A stretch of DNA of 64,000 bases from JAFECT01 sp964432415 (GTDB lineage: Bacteria > Pseudomonadota > Alphaproteobacteria > Caulobacterales > Caulobacteraceae), in contig CAYSNW010000008.1 in NCBI GenBank assembly GCA_964432415.1, positions 1 through 64,000 on the forward strand, in the 5' to 3' direction. This document shows, in pieces, positions 25,683 through 33,448 of this stretch. How positions within the stretch are numbered: position 1 is the first letter of the stretch; each line of letters begins with the position of its first letter. The notes beneath the pieces were generated by a model. That model searched no databases and was not told the origin of the DNA. It saw only the letters and a program-made list of their open reading frames with translations. A program made the position numbers and the translations under genes.

Positions 25683-26425
25683 CGGCAGGGGCCCGCGACA
25701 ATTGGATGACCGTCGCGGCCATAGCGATCCTGGCTGCCTGCGCCTCCACCGTGGCGCACGAGGCGATCGGCCACGGATCGGCCTGCCTGGCGGGTGGCGG
25801 CCACGTCACCCAGCTGACCTCGGTCTATTTCCATTGCAGCCGGGGCAATCCCTGGATCGACGGGGCGGGTCCCGCCGGCAATCTGGTCGCAGGCGTGCTG
25901 GCCGCCCTGGCCCTCGGAGGGGTTTCGCCTGCGGCGGCGAAAGCCCGGCTGCTGCTGACCCTGGTCATGGCCTTCAGCCTGTTCTGGGAGGCGGGCTACC
26001 TGCTCGCGAGCTTCGTGCTGGGACACGGCGACTGGATCGGCGCCCTTGCCTGGGTCGGTCCGCCCGACGCCGCCCGACCCGTGGCCTTCGTATTGGGCCT
26101 GTGTCTCTACGGTCTGGCGACCCCGCTGGTCGCGCGCGCCATGGCGCCCTTCGGCTCTCGCGCACCGGCCCTCGCCCGCACGGCCTGGGTGGCGGCCGCC
26201 CTGGCCACGTCGTTGGCGGCGCTGCTCTACGCCCCCGACCGGACCGGCGCGGCGGGCCAGGCCGCTCTGGAGATCGGCGCGGCGTCCTGGCCGCTCCTGA
26301 TGATGCGGACCCGTGGCGGAGAGGCGCCGTCGCCGATTGGATTCAGTCCGGCCTGGTTCATCGCCGGAGTCGTGGTCGTTGCAGTCTTCGCCGCCACCCT
26401 GGGCCGCGGCCTGAGCGCGACCTGA
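25679..26425 (+). CDS. Multi-pass membrane protein with HEAIGHG motif
   Basis: A 248-residue protein with about six transmembrane segments. The first contains HEAIGHGSACLAGGG, which recalls the active-site helix of site-2 (M50) proteases, but the spacing is HExxxH, not the HExxH of metalloproteases. A downstream GPAGNLVAG recalls the second M50 region, but the NPxxDG motif is missing. It could be an inactive relative or another kind of metal site. The ATG overlaps the FUSC gene stop, so the two are likely translated together. Confidence 0.6.
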   Translation: MTAGARDNWMTVAAIAILAACASTVAHEAIGHGSACLAGGGHVTQLTSVYFHCSRGNPWIDGAGPAGNLVAGVLAALALGGVSPAAAKARLLLTLVMAFSLFWEAGYLLASFVLGHGDWIGALAWVGPPDAARPVAFVLGLCLYGLATPLVARAMAPFGSRAPALARTAWVAAALATSLAALLYAPDRTGAAGQAALEIGAASWPLLMMRTRGGEAPSPIGFSPAWFIAGVVVVAVFAATLGRGLSAT

Positions 26426-26451
26426 CCCCCGACTCGCCCGACACTGGACCC

Positions 26452-27492
26452 ATGAGCCCATTTCCGATGATCGCCATGGCCGGCTTCGTCCTGGCTGCGG
26501 GCGTGGTCTGGTACGCCGGAATCCGGTTGTCGGACGCCGTGGACGTGTTGGCCGAGCGCCTGGGCCTGGGCCAGGCCATGGCTGGGATGATCCTGCTGGC
26601 CATCGCCACCAACCTGCCGGAGATCGCCATCACCGTCAGCGCGGCGCTGCGCGGCGACCTGGGTCTCGCCATCGGCAACATCCTGGGCGGCATCGCCATC
26701 CAGACCGCGGTGCTGGCGCTTTGCGACGCCTGCGGGCCCCAGACCGGCGCGGGGCCCCTGACCCGGCGCGCCGCCGACCTCGGCCTGATCCTCGAAGGGG
26801 TGCTGGTCATTGCGGTTCTGACTGTGGCGATCATGGCCACCCAGCTGCCCAAGGGTCTGACCGTGGGGCGCCTCGCCCCCGGCGATGCGGGGATCGTCGT
26901 GCTGTGGGGCGTGGGCCTCTGGTTGCTGTCGCGCGCCCGGCGCGGCCTGCCCTGGCCAGAACACGGCGACGCCTCGCGGCTTGGCCGCAAGCGCGAACGC
27001 AAAGGGCGTCCGCCCATGAGCCTGACCAAGGCCTGGATCCTGTTCGCCATCGCCGCCACCGCCACCCTGGTGGCCGGCGTTGGGCTCGAGCTTACCGGCG
27101 AGGCCATCGCCGCGGACTTCGGCATGACCGGCGTGCTGTTCGGAGCCACTTTCCTGGCCGCCGCCACAGCCCTGCCCGAGGTGTCTACCGGCATTCGCGC
27201 TGTGCGCCTGGGCGATGACCAGATGGCGGTCAGCGACATCTTCGGCGGCAACGCCTTTCTGCCGACGCTTTTCCTGCCCGCCTCGCTGATCTCGGGCGGC
27301 TCGGCCCTGCCGCAGGCGCGAGCGAGCGACATCTATCTGGCGGGATTGGGCATCCTGGTCACCACGGTCTACCTGACGGGCCTGGTGTTCCGGCCGAAAC
27401 GGCGACTGTTCCGCATGGGCGTGGATTCGGTGGTCGTCGTGGTTCTCTACCTGGTGGGAGTCGCCGGCCTCGCCGCGATCCCTGACGCCTGA
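26452..27492 (+). CDS. Calcium/cation antiporter-like membrane protein (CaCA superfamily)
   Basis: A 346-residue protein with about ten transmembrane segments and the two alpha-repeats of Na+/Ca2+ exchangers: IATNLPEIAITVSAALRGDL...GNILGGIA near the start and AAATALPEVSTGIRAVRLGD...DIFGGNAF near residue 240. The two halves are joined by a basic cytosolic loop (about 170-188). Each repeat keeps the central PE and GN/FGGN motifs that hold the ion sites. It is probably an inner-membrane exchanger related to YrbG. The ATG lies 26 bp past the previous stop. Confidence 0.88.
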   Translation: MSPFPMIAMAGFVLAAGVVWYAGIRLSDAVDVLAERLGLGQAMAGMILLAIATNLPEIAITVSAALRGDLGLAIGNILGGIAIQTAVLALCDACGPQTGAGPLTRRAADLGLILEGVLVIAVLTVAIMATQLPKGLTVGRLAPGDAGIVVLWGVGLWLLSRARRGLPWPEHGDASRLGRKRERKGRPPMSLTKAWILFAIAATATLVAGVGLELTGEAIAADFGMTGVLFGATFLAAATALPEVSTGIRAVRLGDDQMAVSDIFGGNAFLPTLFLPASLISGGSALPQARASDIYLAGLGILVTTVYLTGLVFRPKRRLFRMGVDSVVVVVLYLVGVAGLAAIPDA

Positions 27493-27547
27493 GGGGTTTT
27501 ATCGTTAACGGAGATCACCGAAGTCTTTTCGTCATCCGCTAAAGCTG

Positions 27548-27772
27548 ATGCTCAATCCCGCGCTCAGCCAAAACGACCTGCAGACCTACGTCGCCAACCA
27601 CCTGACCGGGATCGCGGATCCGACCCAGGTGGTGGTCAGCCTGACGCGCGACACATCCACGCCGGGCGTGACAATGGCCCAGGTGTCGGCGGTCTATCAG
27701 CACACCATCGCGGTGCCTGGCCTGCCGTCCTACACCCTGTACTTCCGGCCCGACGCGCGGGTGCCGGTCTGA
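27548..27772 (+). CDS. Small protein resembling the C-terminal part of TadE-like pilus proteins
   Basis: A 74-residue protein. Its second half, VTMAQVSAVYQHTIAVPGLP followed by YTLYFRP, looks like the beta-strand C-terminus of TadE/TadG-like pseudopilin proteins. It lacks the N-terminal transmembrane helix that defines those proteins, and the 55 bp upstream do not encode one. It could be a remnant of a TadE-like gene or an independent small protein. It is convergent with the operon below, ending 1 bp before that operon's last stop. Confidence 0.4.
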   Translation: MLNPALSQNDLQTYVANHLTGIADPTQVVVSLTRDTSTPGVTMAQVSAVYQHTIAVPGLPSYTLYFRPDARVPV

Positions 27773-27773
27773 G

Positions 27774-28688
27774 CTAGACGCCGAGCAGGCTGCGCGAGCG
27801 CAGCAGGAAATTGTGCAGGGTGGCGGCGTGCATGGCGGCGTCCGGCTGCACGTGGCTCGACTCCAGCACCCGGTTTGGCCCGCCCTTACCGTCCGAGCCG
27901 GTCAGGTTGGAGGGGCCGCTCGAGTCCGCCGCCGCGCGCATGGAGTCCCGCTGCTTGAGGACCTGATCGTTCAGCTTGTCCATCTTCCCGTGCAGGGTGT
28001 CGACCGCGGGCTGTTCGGCCTTCAGGCGCTGATCCCGGTCGACGGTCCACTTGTCCATGTCGTCCTTCATGGCCTGCAGCTTCTTGCGGGCCTCCGGATC
28101 CTTGGTGTTGTCGAGCGCGTCCTGAATGCGCAGGCGCTCGTGGTCGCCGACCTCCTTCTTCTCCTTCATGATCTGGTCGAGCTTGCCCGTCCCGAAGGAG
28201 GTGTCGTCCAGCATGTTGGCCAGCAGGCGCATGTTTACCTTGGCTCGCCCCAGGTCCTCGCTGAGTTGGCGCAGGGTGTAGTCGTGGTCCTCCAGGAACT
28301 TCTTCTGCAGCTCCCGGATTTTGGCGACCTGGTATTCGTCGGTGAAGCCGGTCACCGGCTGACCGACCGCCGTGAGCAGGTAGTTGCCCATCCCCTTCAG
28401 GAAGCCGCCCGTGGTCGGGTCGCTGCCGATCGCCTTTTCGAACATGCTCTCGACCGGCTTCAGCGGATTGGGGCCGCTGGGGTCGAAGGTCCTGAAGCTC
28501 GGCGGCCCGCCCTGTTTCGCCGAGGTGGCCAGGGCCTTGGCCCAGGGCTGCACCGCGTCGCTGTGGTTCGACGCGGTGTTTGCCAGGCTGTCGCGCACGG
28601 TGTCGATCGACAGGTCGTCGTGGCGCGGGGCGGGGGCGGGGCGGGGCGGCAGAACCGGGCCGCCGCTCAGGCCGTCATTGTCGGTCAT
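27774..28688 (-). CDS. Coiled-coil protein, last gene of the toxin-like operon
   Basis: A 304-residue soluble protein with no signal peptide. The first 25 residues are Pro-rich (PVLPPRPAPAPR). A stretch around 95-115 (GNYLLTAVGQPVTGF) precedes a long charged helical part (about 115-245: KIRELQKKFLEDHDYTLRQL, ARKKLQAMKDDMDKW) likely to form coiled coils. I recognise no family. It starts 10 bp after the papain-like gene with a GAGG ribosome binding site, so the two are almost certainly co-expressed. It could be a structural partner, chaperone or immunity protein; nothing in the sequence decides. Confidence 0.7.
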   Translation of the reverse strand: MTDNDGLSGGPVLPPRPAPAPRHDDLSIDTVRDSLANTASNHSDAVQPWAKALATSAKQGGPPSFRTFDPSGPNPLKPVESMFEKAIGSDPTTGGFLKGMGNYLLTAVGQPVTGFTDEYQVAKIRELQKKFLEDHDYTLRQLSEDLGRAKVNMRLLANMLDDTSFGTGKLDQIMKEKKEVGDHERLRIQDALDNTKDPEARKKLQAMKDDMDKWTVDRDQRLKAEQPAVDTLHGKMDKLNDQVLKQRDSMRAAADSSGPSNLTGSDGKGGPNRVLESSHVQPDAAMHAATLHNFLLRSRSLLGV

Positions 28689-28698
28689 GGCACGATCC

Positions 28699-30366
28699 TC
28701 AATGCGTCGGCATGAAATAGATCTTTGAGGCCTTGCCCCAGTCGTTGAACAGCTTGCCGGACTGGGCGTCGACATAGACCGTCACGCCGTCGCGGTTGAC
28801 CACGTTGAACACGTGGCCGCCCCCCTTCTGCCAGTCGACGGAGACCATTCCGCGGGCGTCCGACTTGCCGGCCATCAGCGCATCGATCGCGGCCTTGTCG
28901 TTGACCGGGCGGAACTGACTGCCGTGGAGCTGTTCCAGCATCGAGTCGGTACCGCCCGTGCCCAGCACATCGGTCCCCGCCGAGCCGAAATTTCCGCCCG
29001 CGGCGGCGCGCTCAAAACGGTCCGCGCAGATGTAGCAGTTGGTGTTGTCGCCCGCGAACCGGCCATAGCTCTGGTTGATCTTGGCGGCCTGGTCGAGGAC
29101 CCGCTTCTCGGCGACTTCCTGCACCAGGTTCGCGGGTGGATTCGGACCGGCGGCGGCGAGGCGGGCCTCCGCCTCGACCCTGGCCTGGGTAGCGGCCGCC
29201 TGGCGTTGGGCGACCTGGTCCGCGCCGGCCCGGGCGCGGGCGTCGATCTGCTTGGCTTCCCGCTGCAGCTGCTCACCCTGGATGATCTCCTTCTGACGCT
29301 TTCCGTCAGCGATGGCCTTTTCCGCCGCCTCGACGTCGGCCTTGGCCTTGGCTTCCGAGGCGGCGTCCTTCGCAGCCTGTTCCTGCGCCGCCTTCTCCGC
29401 CGCCTCCTTGGCGGCTTGCTCCTGCGCGGCCTTCTCTGCGGCCTCTTTCGCAGCCTGTTCCTGCGCCGCCTTCTCCGCCGCCTCCTTGGCGGCTTGCTCT
29501 TGAGCGGCCTTCTCAGCGGCTTCCTTCGCCGCCTGCTCCTGCGCCGCTTTTTCCGCGGCTTCCTTCGCGGCCTGCTCCTGGGCCGCCTTTTCTGCGGCCT
29601 CTTTCGCGGCCTGCTCCTGAGCCGCGCGTTCGGCGGCCTCGCGGGCGGCCTGCTCCTCCGCAGCGCGAGCGACCGCATCGCGCTCGACGGCGCCGGCGCC
29701 CGCTCCCGCAATGGTCTCGCCGTCCTTGGCCAGCGCCTTGCCGCCGATGGCGACGACCTCTTCGCCGCCCCGTGCCAGTCCTTTCACCAGGCCGGCGCCG
29801 GCATGGTAGACGTCCAGTCCGATCATCGCGGCCTGGATGCCGGTATCGACCCATTCAGCCACCTTGTGCGCCCACTCCCGGTCGCCGAAAGCCGCCCACA
29901 GCGCCTCCATATCGCGCAGCAGGTCCGGATAGTGGCGCATGTAGTCTTCGGTCCCACGCACCGCCTGGGTCCAGAGTTTGTCGTAGTCGGAATTGAACTT
30001 GTCGATCGCGCCCAGCTGCTTGGCGGCTTCGTCCTTCAGCTGCTGTTGCAGCTCCTCGAAGCGCTTCTTGGCCTCGTCCACCGCCTTGGCGATGTCCTCG
30101 ACGCTCGGTGGAGGATCGACGCAGTCCTCGCACCCGGCCAGGGCCGCGAGGCGCTTGGCCTGCAGCGCGCGCTCGGCGGCCAGTTGATCCTCCAGCGCCT
30201 GGATCCGCTCCAGCTTGGCGCCGATGTCGTCGGCGCCGCCCGGTTTCGGGGTCTCCGACACGGGCCGGCGCCCCCCGGTCCCCCCAGGCGCCGGAGTCGG
30301 GGCGCCGCCCGCCGGCGGGTTGGGGCCGACGAAGATGTCGCGCACGACGGAAATGATCGAGGTCAT
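28699..30366 (-). CDS. Repeat-bearing protein with C-terminal papain-like (Tox-PL type) toxin domain
   Basis: A 555-residue protein in four parts. Residues 1-45 are Pro/Gly-rich. Residues 46-220 are helical, with a CEDC pair at 79-82. Residues 240-330 are seven near-identical 13-residue units (AAKEAAEKAAQEQ), a predicted long charged helix. The C-terminal 112 residues have the papain-fold toxin pattern: catalytic-type Cys444 (NTNCYICADRF), His518 (GGGHVFNVVN) and Asp533 (VYVDAQSGK). Families of this type, Tox-PL, are glutamine deamidases or proteases at the C-terminus of polymorphic toxins. No signal peptide is seen. I chose the ATG at 30364-30366 (MTSIISVVRDIF); a longer frame upstream lacks support. 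Confidence 0.8.
   Translation of the reverse strand: MTSIISVVRDIFVGPNPPAGGAPTPAPGGTGGRRPVSETPKPGGADDIGAKLERIQALEDQLAAERALQAKRLAALAGCEDCVDPPPSVEDIAKAVDEAKKRFEELQQQLKDEAAKQLGAIDKFNSDYDKLWTQAVRGTEDYMRHYPDLLRDMEALWAAFGDREWAHKVAEWVDTGIQAAMIGLDVYHAGAGLVKGLARGGEEVVAIGGKALAKDGETIAGAGAGAVERDAVARAAEEQAAREAAERAAQEQAAKEAAEKAAQEQAAKEAAEKAAQEQAAKEAAEKAAQEQAAKEAAEKAAQEQAAKEAAEKAAQEQAAKEAAEKAAQEQAAKDAASEAKAKADVEAAEKAIADGKRQKEIIQGEQLQREAKQIDARARAGADQVAQRQAAATQARVEAEARLAAAGPNPPANLVQEVAEKRVLDQAAKINQSYGRFAGDNTNCYICADRFERAAAGGNFGSAGTDVLGTGGTDSMLEQLHGSQFRPVNDKAAIDALMAGKSDARGMVSVDWQKGGGHVFNVVNRDGVTVYVDAQSGKLFNDWGKASKIYFMPTH
29377..29649 (-). repeat. Seven tandem 39-bp in-frame repeats (13-residue units)
   Basis: The minus-strand gene here encodes one variant unit (AAREAAERAAQEQ) followed by six identical units (AAKEAAEKAAQEQ), residues 240-330. 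At DNA level units differ mainly at synonymous sites, so selection appears to act on the protein. Two units at the C-terminal side repeat nearly identically as a pair, giving a higher-order 78-bp period and suggesting a recent doubling of a two-unit block. Confidence 0.9.
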
Positions 30367-30370
30367 CGCG

Positions 30371-30757
30371 TCAGGCGATCCAGGTTGGGCCGTCGCCCGG
30401 AGGCTTGGCGTTGGGATCGACCGGGGTGTCTTCCAGATCCTTGTTGGCCGCTTCCAGCTGCGCTTCCAGGTCCTTGATCCGGCTCTCCCCCTGCTGGACC
30501 TCCTGGCGCAGCTCGTCACAGGGCTTGTCGGCCTCGCGCCGCCGGCGGCGGAAATAGACCCAGCCGGCCGCCCCGCCGGCCGCTCCGGCGGCTATGCCGG
30601 TGCCGATATCGACGTTGGGCGGCAGGACCGCGCAGTCGTCCGGGCCGCTGCAGTCATGGGCCCAGGCGGTTTGCGGCAGGGCCAGCCATAGCGACAGGGC
30701 CGCCAATCCAACGACGGTGGCAGCCTCCAGTAATGCGAAGACCCGCGACAGGCTCAT
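30371..30757 (-). CDS. Small membrane protein with coiled-coil cytosolic tail
   Basis: A 128-residue protein. A signal-like hydrophobic segment (about 8-32) is followed by a short outside loop with two cysteines (CSGPDDC, about 35-41). A Gly/Ala-rich transmembrane segment (GTGIAAGAAGGAAGWVYF) and an Arg cluster (RRRRR) place the charged helical tail (about 78-110, coiled-coil-like) in the cytosol by the positive-inside rule. The CxxxxxC loop recalls the CxxC pair of the papain-like protein encoded 4 bp downstream. I recognise no family. Its ATG overlaps the stop of the gene upstream. Confidence 0.65.
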   Translation of the reverse strand: MSLSRVFALLEAATVVGLAALSLWLALPQTAWAHDCSGPDDCAVLPPNVDIGTGIAAGAAGGAAGWVYFRRRRREADKPCDELRQEVQQGESRIKDLEAQLEAANKDLEDTPVDPNAKPPGDGPTWIA

Positions 30758-31413
30758 TCGCCGTCCTCCCAGTTCAGGGCGTACTTGCGTGCGATCAGGC
30801 CCAGCACCAGGCCGTAGGCGGCATGGCCGCTCATGCTGAGCACGATGAAGTCGAGCTGGTTGGTGACCTTCATGAACATGGGGAACAGGCCCAGCATGCA
30901 GGCTTCCAGGAACATCGCCCAGCCCACGGCGTACAGCCAGTGCCGGCGCCCGAAGGTCAGGACGTAGAACAGGGCGATCACCAGGCCGTTCCAGTAGTGG
31001 TAGGTCCAGCCGGCTAGGGCCGTGGCCAGGGAGTCCATCGGCTGGCCGGTGATCCAGTGGCCGAAATAGTAGTGGGACTTGTAGCTGTCGAACTTCGTGA
31101 AGAAGGTCTTCATTAAGAGCAGCCGCACCCCGTCGTAGGTCAGCACCGCCACCACGCCCGCGCCCAGGCCCACCTGGACCGCCCGAATGAACACCCGCGC
31201 GTCGACCCACCTGGCGTAGGCGGCGACCACGAACAGCAGGATGGTCGCCGGCACCCCGAAGAAGGTCAGGAAATAGACCATCGGCAGGACGCCCCAGACG
31301 TGGCTGACCAGGGCGCCCAGAGACGCCAGCGAACAGAAGGCCGCGACCCAGCGCAGCTGCCGGTCGAGCCTGGCCGTAACCTTCGGCTTCTCAATCGGCG
31401 GCATGAACGACAC
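30754..31413 (-). CDS. Multi-pass membrane protein of unknown function
   Basis: A 219-residue protein with about six transmembrane segments. Several His, Trp and Glu residues lie in or near them (WTYHYWNG, WAMFLEACMLG, MSGHAAYG), which could form a metal or cofactor site. I cannot assign a family. It overlaps the 605-residue membrane protein gene upstream by 23 bp and the small membrane protein gene downstream by 4 bp, so it belongs to the operon with the papain-like protein. An in-frame ATG at 31404 is an alternative start. Confidence 0.65.
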   Translation of the reverse strand: MSFMPPIEKPKVTARLDRQLRWVAAFCSLASLGALVSHVWGVLPMVYFLTFFGVPATILLFVVAAYARWVDARVFIRAVQVGLGAGVVAVLTYDGVRLLLMKTFFTKFDSYKSHYYFGHWITGQPMDSLATALAGWTYHYWNGLVIALFYVLTFGRRHWLYAVGWAMFLEACMLGLFPMFMKVTNQLDFIVLSMSGHAAYGLVLGLIARKYALNWEDGE

Positions 31414-33208
31414 GGGCGGTCTCCCCCGGCTTGCGGTCCCCGATCAGCATCTGTTCCAGCGCGCGGGTGATGCGCTGCATGATCAGGCCCACTGCGATGC
31501 TGAGCGCGAAGAGGATCAGGGTGGTCATGACCGCCATCACCACATTGCCCAGCCGTCCGAAGATCGTGAAGAACTTCGGCCCCAGCTTGCTCTGCAGGGC
31601 CGCCAGCAGGGTGGAATAGACCTTGATGCTGAGCCACAGCAGCACCGCGGCGTTGAGGATCAGCAGGCCGTTGCGCACCCGTCCGGCATGGCGTTCGTCC
31701 GCCGTGGCCCGCGCGCGCCAGGCCAGGGTCGCGCCCCGCGTCGCCCAGCCCGACACTGCCGCCAGCAGCAGCATGAAGGAGGCCAGCTGGGCCGGGTCGA
31801 GGCTCGGGAAGCCGGCACGGTTGATGAAGGCGATGGAGCTGAAGGGCGGGTAGTAGCGATCGAGCGGGACGTGAAACAGCACCAGCAGCGCCGCCCCCAT
31901 GGCCGCGAACGACAGGGCGCTCTCGCCGTTGAAGCGCAGCTTCAGGTCGGGCTCGGTGCGGCCCGGCGGACGGTCCGGTCGCATCACGAACCAGCCCAGC
32001 AGCAACACGATCAGAATGATCTGCAGCACCGTCAGCTTGAGCACCGGGAGCATGAGATTGAGCAGGAGCGTGTTCCACACCATCGGGCCCCAGGTCTGGG
32101 GCAGGCGCGACAGTCCCAGCACGATCACGGCGACGGCGGCGCTCGCCAGCCAGACGTCGATCCAGAGGAACCAGGGCGCCCGTCGCGGCTTCGGCGCGGC
32201 TGCCAGGCGCTCCAACTCCTCGAGCCGCAGCTCGAGCATGCGTTCGCTCTGAAACAGCTCGTTGCGCCGGACCATGTGACGGACTTCGGCCTGGGCGTAC
32301 CCCATCTGGGCTCGAAGGCGGTCGCGGTGGGACTCGAACGCCCAGCCGGCAGGCCCCCCGGCCAGGAAGCCGCGGCCGCGCCGGTGGCAGGCGTCGACGA
32401 AATCCACGAGCAGGTCGCGCACGCTGGGCGGCCTCTCGCCCCGGCTGTTGGCGGCCCACCGGCCTTCCATCACCGAGAGAGTCAGCAGGGCAAGCAGGCA
32501 CACAGCGGCGAAGAACAGCCCATGCAGCATCACCGTGTCGAAGAGCTTCAGGAAGCCTTGCTCGGGCCGGTAGGGTCCGAATGTCGCGAGCTGATAGGTC
32601 CAGACCGCCTCGTGCAGAGTCACGAGCGCGAAGACCGCCAGCGTGACCGGAATGGCGTAGCGCCGCTTGCGGGCGAAACGCAGCATCGCCGCCAGGGTCA
32701 GGCAGATCAGTCCCATGGCCCAGGCCACCCCGGCCAGGGCGAAGTCGCCGCGGAAGCCGAGGATCACGTCCGTCGGCTGGGCGCTCCAGGTGAACTGCCA
32801 CGGGGGAAACAGGGTGAAGCCCTTCAGCGCCGCCCCCTTGGCGCCGGCCGCCAGCACCCCGCCCACCAGCTCGAAGCCCAGGCCCAGGGCGAAAGCCAGA
32901 AGGAAGGCGTCGGCGATGCTGGTCAGGCGGAAATTGCGCTGGAAGAACAGGTAGGTGATCACCGGCGACAGCAGCACCATGTTGCGCATGGCGACCCGCA
33001 GCACCTCGTTCAGGAACGGATGGCCGTAGTCGCCCAGGGGGTAGGGGACGATGAACTTCTCGGCCAGGGGCGCGGCGGTCACCGCCATCAGGGCGCCCAG
33101 CGCGGCGAAAGCCAGGAGCGTGCGCGCCGACAGGGTCCCACGGCCCGCGAACAGGCGAACGATCAGCGCGGTCCAGGCCGCCATCAGGAGCAGTTCGAGC
33201 AACGCCAT
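31391..33208 (-). CDS. Large multi-pass membrane protein, first gene of the toxin-like operon
   Basis: A 605-residue protein with two membrane halves joined by a cytosolic helical region (about 255-350, with MVRRNELFQSERMLELRLEE). The first half has about eight transmembrane segments. Its pattern of a Glu helix (FLNEVLRVA), then GLGFELVGG, then TLHEAVW and MLHGLF distantly recalls the PrsW intramembrane protease motifs (EExxK, FxxxE, two His), but the first motif is not intact. The second half has about seven segments. I chose the ATG at 33206-33208 (MALLELLLMAAW) because the frame before it is not membrane-like. The 240 bp upstream hold the operon's promoter region. Confidence 0.65.
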   Translation of the reverse strand: MALLELLLMAAWTALIVRLFAGRGTLSARTLLAFAALGALMAVTAAPLAEKFIVPYPLGDYGHPFLNEVLRVAMRNMVLLSPVITYLFFQRNFRLTSIADAFLLAFALGLGFELVGGVLAAGAKGAALKGFTLFPPWQFTWSAQPTDVILGFRGDFALAGVAWAMGLICLTLAAMLRFARKRRYAIPVTLAVFALVTLHEAVWTYQLATFGPYRPEQGFLKLFDTVMLHGLFFAAVCLLALLTLSVMEGRWAANSRGERPPSVRDLLVDFVDACHRRGRGFLAGGPAGWAFESHRDRLRAQMGYAQAEVRHMVRRNELFQSERMLELRLEELERLAAAPKPRRAPWFLWIDVWLASAAVAVIVLGLSRLPQTWGPMVWNTLLLNLMLPVLKLTVLQIILIVLLLGWFVMRPDRPPGRTEPDLKLRFNGESALSFAAMGAALLVLFHVPLDRYYPPFSSIAFINRAGFPSLDPAQLASFMLLLAAVSGWATRGATLAWRARATADERHAGRVRNGLLILNAAVLLWLSIKVYSTLLAALQSKLGPKFFTIFGRLGNVVMAVMTTLILFALSIAVGLIMQRITRALEQMLIGDRKPGETARVVHAAD

Positions 33209-33448
33209 GCATCGTCTTTCGCAGCGAATGAAAGCCGGGGCGGCGAGGGGGCCTCGCCATGCACTCGGGAGGCGACGCGGACTCTGAACGGTCACTGGCG
33301 CCGGCCCTGAGGCGGCGGGCGCGCACCGCCAAGGGTTAGCACAGGCGCGGCCCGCTGCAACATCGTGGAACGACGCGGTCGGAGCCGCTCGCACCGCCTG
33401 TCCCCGAATTAACTTGCCCGTCAGCCCATGCTCGGCCGAGCTAGCCCG

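Noticed and set aside
25679..26425. Site-2 (M50) metalloprotease
   Set aside because: The metal motif has HExxxH spacing and the NPxxDG motif is missing, so protease activity is not supported.
29377..29649. CRISPR-like array of 39-bp repeats
   Set aside because: The repeats abut without spacers and stay in frame inside a coding sequence; this is a protein repeat.
28813..30477. 554-codon open frame opposite the papain-like protein, with Leu-rich repeats
   Set aside because: The LLRRLLGGLLL-like repeats are the antisense reading of the AAKEAAEKAAQEQ repeats; no start signal and no conserved domain.
31754..31900. Insertion sequence or prophage boundary around the toxin-like operon
   Set aside because: I found no transposase, integrase, terminal inverted repeats or target duplication at either end (27.5 and 33.2 kb).
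31403..33310. 635-codon open frame on the plus strand opposite the large membrane protein
   Set aside because: Product is Gln/His/Arg/Gly-rich with no hydrophobic or conserved pattern. The minus-strand frame gives regular membrane helices and overlaps operon partners. Shadow of high GC.
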